From Pseudomonadota bacterium (GTDB lineage: Bacteria; Pseudomonadota; Alphaproteobacteria; Caulobacterales; Caulobacteraceae), in contig JAEWJI010000007.1 in assembly GCA_023386645.1 (NCBI GenBank), positions 1-64,000 on the forward strand: a stretch of DNA of 64,000 bases, given 5' to 3'. Every line of letters begins with the position of its first letter. The first letter of the stretch is position 1. This document shows positions 61,257-64,000 of the stretch, piece by piece. The notes beneath the pieces are model-generated. The model had not been told where the DNA came from. It was given only the letters and a program-made list of their open reading frames with translations, and did no database searches. Made by a program: the position numbers and the translations under genes.

Positions 61257-62600
61257 TCAGTCCCTTATCATGCCCTGGTTCAGAATGGTTTCCAGTCGCT
61301 GGAACGACGCGGCCAGCCCAGACGTCTCTTCCGGCCTCTGGCTCAGGAACTCCTCCAGCGAGGGGTTCAGCGCGATGGCCCGGTCCACGATCGGGTCGGC
61401 GCCGGAGCGGTAGGCGCCGATCTTGATCAGCTCCTCCATGTTCGCATAGGCGCTCAAACTCATCCGGGCCCGCTTGTTCAGCTCCCGCTCGGCCTCGGTC
61501 TGGCAGGCGGGCATGGTCCGGCTGACGGACTTCAGCACGTCGATGGCCGGAAACCGTCCGCGCTCCGCGATCTTGCGGTCCATCACGATGTGGCCGTCCA
61601 GGATGCCTCGAACCGCGTCGGCGATCGGTTCGTCGTGGTCGCCTCCGTCCACCAGAACGGTGAACAGGGCGGTGATCGGCCCCGCCGTCGTCCCGTCGGG
61701 CCTGACCGGCCCCGGCCCCGCCCGCTCCAGCAGCTTGGGCAGTTCGGTGAATACGGTCGGCGTATAGCCCTTGGTCGTCGGCGGCTCGCCGGCGGCCAGG
61801 CCGATCTCGCGCTGGGCCATGGCGAAGCGGGTGACGCTATCCATCAGGCACAGGACCTCCAGGTCCTGGTCGCGCAGGAACTCGGCGCAGGCCATGGTCA
61901 TATAGGCCGCCTGGCGCCGCTTCAGCGCCGGCTCGTCACTCGTCGCCACCACCACGATGGCGCGACGCAGGCCCTCTTCGCCGAGCGTCTCCTCTATGAA
62001 CTCCCGGACCTCCCTGCCCCGTTCGCCGATCAGGCCGACCACCACCGCGTCGCAGGTCGCCTGCTTCGCCAGCATGGACAGCAGCACCGACTTGCCGACG
62101 CCCGAGCCGGCGAAGATGCCCAGCCTCTGGCCCCGGCAGGTGGTGGTGAACACGTCCATGGCCCGCACGCCCAGGTCCAGCCGCTCGCCCACCCGCCCGC
62201 GCGAATGGGCCGCCGGCGGCGCGGCGCGCAGGGGATAGGGCGCCGGTCCCTGGGGCAGGGGGCCCTTGCCGTCGATGGGGTTTCCAAAGGCGTCGATGAT
62301 CCGGCCCAGCCAAGCGGTCGTGGGCCGCACCGCCGCCCCGGCCTGGACGATGCGGATGTCCGCCCCCGGCGCGACGCCTTCGACTGGCCCATAGGGCATC
62401 AGCAGGGCCTTGGCGTCGCGGAACCCGACCACCTCGGCCGGCAGGGCCTCGGCGCCCCTGCGCCCGATCTCGGCCCGCGCCCCCACGGCCAGCCGGCTCA
62501 GGCCGCCCCGCGCCTCGATCAACAGGCCGGAGACGCCCGCCACCTTCCCCGTGACCACCAACGGGTCCACGGCCTCCACGGCGGCGATCAGGTTGCGCAT
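61257..62600 (-). CDS. fliI: FliI, flagellar export ATPase
   Basis: A 447-residue F1-like ATPase driving flagellar export. P-loop GSGVGKS (residues 165-171), LIGERGREVREFIEETLG, and LCLMDSVTRFAMAQREIGLAAGEPPTTKGYTPTVF are diagnostic. The ATG at 62600 is only 22 bases from the CtrA-like box, much closer than in the other flagellar units, so the mRNA may be leaderless or a GTG about eight codons in (62579) may be used. The hydrolase and fliJ follow on the same strand. Confidence 0.95.
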   Translation of the reverse strand: MRNLIAAVEAVDPLVVTGKVAGVSGLLIEARGGLSRLAVGARAEIGRRGAEALPAEVVGFRDAKALLMPYGPVEGVAPGADIRIVQAGAAVRPTTAWLGRIIDAFGNPIDGKGPLPQGPAPYPLRAAPPAAHSRGRVGERLDLGVRAMDVFTTTCRGQRLGIFAGSGVGKSVLLSMLAKQATCDAVVVGLIGERGREVREFIEETLGEEGLRRAIVVVATSDEPALKRRQAAYMTMACAEFLRDQDLEVLCLMDSVTRFAMAQREIGLAAGEPPTTKGYTPTVFTELPKLLERAGPGPVRPDGTTAGPITALFTVLVDGGDHDEPIADAVRGILDGHIVMDRKIAERGRFPAIDVLKSVSRTMPACQTEAERELNKRARMSLSAYANMEELIKIGAYRSGADPIVDRAIALNPSLEEFLSQRPEETSGLAASFQRLETILNQGMIRD

Positions 62601-62622
62601 CCGACAGCCTTGCGGCCGGCAT

Positions 62623-62639
62623 GGTTAATGCGTCGTTAG
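62623..62639 (-). promoter_or_regulatory. Putative CtrA box driving fliI
   Basis: On the minus strand CTAA-N7-TTAACC, followed by AT. One mismatch from TTAA-N7-TTAA. The right half matches the boxes before fliO, flgB and fliQ. Confidence 0.6.
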
Positions 62640-62647
62640 ACCTTCCG

Positions 62648-62807
62648 CTTTCGTCATCCTCCGGCAAGCCGCGCAGCGGTGCAGACCGGAGGACCCAGCG
62701 GCGCGCGCGAGCGCGAAACTGCCGCGCGCGCTGCTCTGGGCGGAAGGATCGCCTGCGGCGCCGCTGGGTCCTCCGGTCTCGCGACGCTCGCCGTAGGATG
62801 ACGAAAG
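62648..62807. repeat. Long inverted repeat, family C
   Basis: CTTTCGTCATCCTCCGGCAA at the left and, reversed, TAGGATGACGAAAG at the right. Inner arms GACCGGAGGACCCAGCGGCG and GCCGCTGGGTCCTCCGGTC pair, with GC-rich loops. It fills the space between fliI's promoter and the M48 gene end. Confidence 0.85.
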
Positions 62808-62810
62808 ACC

Positions 62811-63560
62811 TCAGTTCCAGCCGCGCTCGCGGATATAGCCCTCCAGCGCCTGGATCCGGCTGGCGTCCGACGGGTGGGTGGAGGCGAACTCCGGCCGGCT
62901 GGTTCCCTGCTGGGCCATCAGCCGCCACAGGGCCACCGACTGCGACGGCCGGAACCCGGCCGCCGCCATATAGTCCACGCCCAGCCGGTCGGCCTCCAAC
63001 TCGTCGCGGCGGGAGTAGGGCAGCAGCAGCCCGAACTGGGCCGCCACCGCCCCGAACGAGCCGACCTGCTCGCCGCGCGATCCGGCGACCCCTTGCGCCA
63101 CCGACAGGCCGAGGTTGGTCAAGGCGGTCGAGGAGGCGCGCTCGGCCGCATGCTGGGCGGTGACGTGCGCCATTTCGTGGCCGATGACGGTGGCCAGCTG
63201 GTCGTCGTTCTGGACCAGCGACAGCAGGCCCGACGTCACCCCGATCTGGCCCGACGGCAGGACGAAAGCGTTGGGGCTGGCGCTGTTGAACACCGCGTAT
63301 TCCCAGGCCCGCCCGCCCAGACCGGCGGCCTGGGCCAACCGGTCGCCGACGCGCCGGATGCGATCGACCTGAGCGCCGCCGCGGGTCGCGTTCTGGGTGC
63401 GCAGCAGCTCCTGCCAGGCCGCCCGCGACTGCTGCTCCAGCCCCGCGCTGTCGGTCAGGATCAACTGGTTGCGCCCCAGCGCCTCGTTATATGCGCAGCC
63501 GGCGAGGGCCGAGGCGGACACGGCGGCGGCGAGGATCAGGACGAGGGGGCGGGCGGCCAT
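62811..63560 (-). CDS. M48 family metalloprotease, lipoprotein
   Basis: A 249-residue protein with a lipoprotein signal (lipobox LAGC, Cys near residue 22) and an M48 domain: zinc motif VIGHEMAHVTAQHAAER, third ligand Glu in RRDELEADRLGVDYMAAAGF, and TSRPEFASTHPSDASRIQALE. It is of the LoiP/YcaL type, a periplasmic quality-control protease. There are no TPR repeats. The ATG at 63560 begins the signal peptide. Confidence 0.9.
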   Translation of the reverse strand: MAARPLVLILAAAVSASALAGCAYNEALGRNQLILTDSAGLEQQSRAAWQELLRTQNATRGGAQVDRIRRVGDRLAQAAGLGGRAWEYAVFNSASPNAFVLPSGQIGVTSGLLSLVQNDDQLATVIGHEMAHVTAQHAAERASSTALTNLGLSVAQGVAGSRGEQVGSFGAVAAQFGLLLPYSRRDELEADRLGVDYMAAAGFRPSQSVALWRLMAQQGTSRPEFASTHPSDASRIQALEGYIRERGWN

Positions 63561-63769
63561 GACGTGGTCTCCGTCGTTCGAGGGGATGCGGCCGCAAAAC
63601 GGACCGCCCCCGGCGCCGGTTCCGGTGACAAGCCCGCCCCGCTTGCGCCCGCCTCCGCCCCGCCTATGTCCCAGGGCGCGGCCTCCCCGCCGCCCGACCG
63701 CCGCATTGGAGAAGTTGGAGTCTCTTTTTCCGGACTCCAACTCCGCCCCTCACCTCAGGACCCCTCCCC

Positions 63770-64000
63770 ATGTCCGATCCGATCCCCGCCGACGCCTTCG
63801 ACGCCTCCCGCCTGGCCAAGGCCGGCAGGGGCCGCATCTATGAATCCATCGTCGACACCATCGGCGACACCCCCCTGGTGCGCCTGCCGCGCCTGTCGGA
63901 GCAGATGGGGGCGAAGGCCGACGTCCTGGCCAAGCTGGAGTTCTTCAACCCGCTGGCGTCGGTGAAGGACCGGATCGGGGTGGCAATGATCGAGGCGCTG
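63770..64000 (+). CDS. cysK: Cysteine synthase (5' end, cut by the window)
   Basis: The first 77 residues of an O-acetylserine sulfhydrylase. ESIVDTIGDTPLVRLPRLSE is the family N-terminus, and the PLP-binding Lys is in FFNPLASVKDRIG near the window end. It makes cysteine from O-acetylserine and sulphide. The ATG at 63770 follows a pyrimidine-rich leader. A family B-like leader of about 20 residues before the core is normal for CysK-type alphaproteobacterial proteins. CysK versus CysM cannot be settled from this part, but CysK is likelier. Confidence 0.88.
   Translation, partial: MSDPIPADAFDASRLAKAGRGRIYESIVDTIGDTPLVRLPRLSEQMGAKADVLAKLEFFNPLASVKDRIGVAMIEAL

Overview
The window is high-GC, gene-dense chromosomal DNA from an alphaproteobacterium of the order Caulobacterales. 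A Brevundimonas-like or related Caulobacteraceae genome is the best guess. The reasons are a CckA/ChpT/CtrA phosphorelay with the family hallmarks, GANTC (CcrM) sites in front of ctrA, Caulobacter-type flagellar gene order and promoters, and dispersed palindromic repeats built on CCTCCCCA...TGGGGAGG. I see no tRNA, rRNA, CRISPR array, prophage or insertion sequence. The genus is inference.

Layout. 1-5.4 kb: end of a TPR protein, HU, fliO-fliP (minus) and, divergently, flgB-flgC-fliE. 5.5-9.7 kb: amidohydrolase, acyltransferase, a LamG-like secreted protein, folE. 9.8-14.6 kb: fliQ-fliR-flhB and the hybrid kinase cckA. 14.8-26.9 kb: peptidases, a thioredoxin-reductase-like flavoprotein, icd, a DUF2939 pair, alaS. 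27-38 kb: recA, an M28 peptidase, the chpT/response-regulator/cheR operon, cysQ, prfC. 38-48.6 kb: IPTL-CTERM proteins, an ECF sigma/DGPF operon, a DivJ-like kinase, sufE. 48.6-50.7 kb: a three-gene coupled operon and ctrA. 50.7-64 kb: a repeat-bracketed DUF559 nuclease, amidohydrolase, MarR/S41 pair, MpaB-like protein, GH10 xylanase, fliJ and fliI separated by a hydrolase gene, M48 peptidase, and the 5' end of cysK.

How the genes work together. CckA phosphorylates ChpT, which phosphorylates CtrA. CtrA activates early flagellar genes by binding TTAA-N7-TTAA boxes. Kinase, phosphotransferase and regulator all lie here, together with four flagellar transcription units whose promoters share the pattern nnnn-N7-TTAACCA. 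The window therefore holds the cell-cycle regulator and a good part of its flagellar regulon.

A second theme is repeats. At least four families of palindromic elements are present. One sits inside the open frame of fliP near its 5' end and another inside the 5' end of the xylanase gene. Paired copies bracket a DUF559 nuclease gene. Several simple copies form perfect hairpins at gene ends. A third theme is a set of five secreted proteins with IPTL-CTERM-type C-termini plus one orphan tail, with no sorting enzyme in the window.
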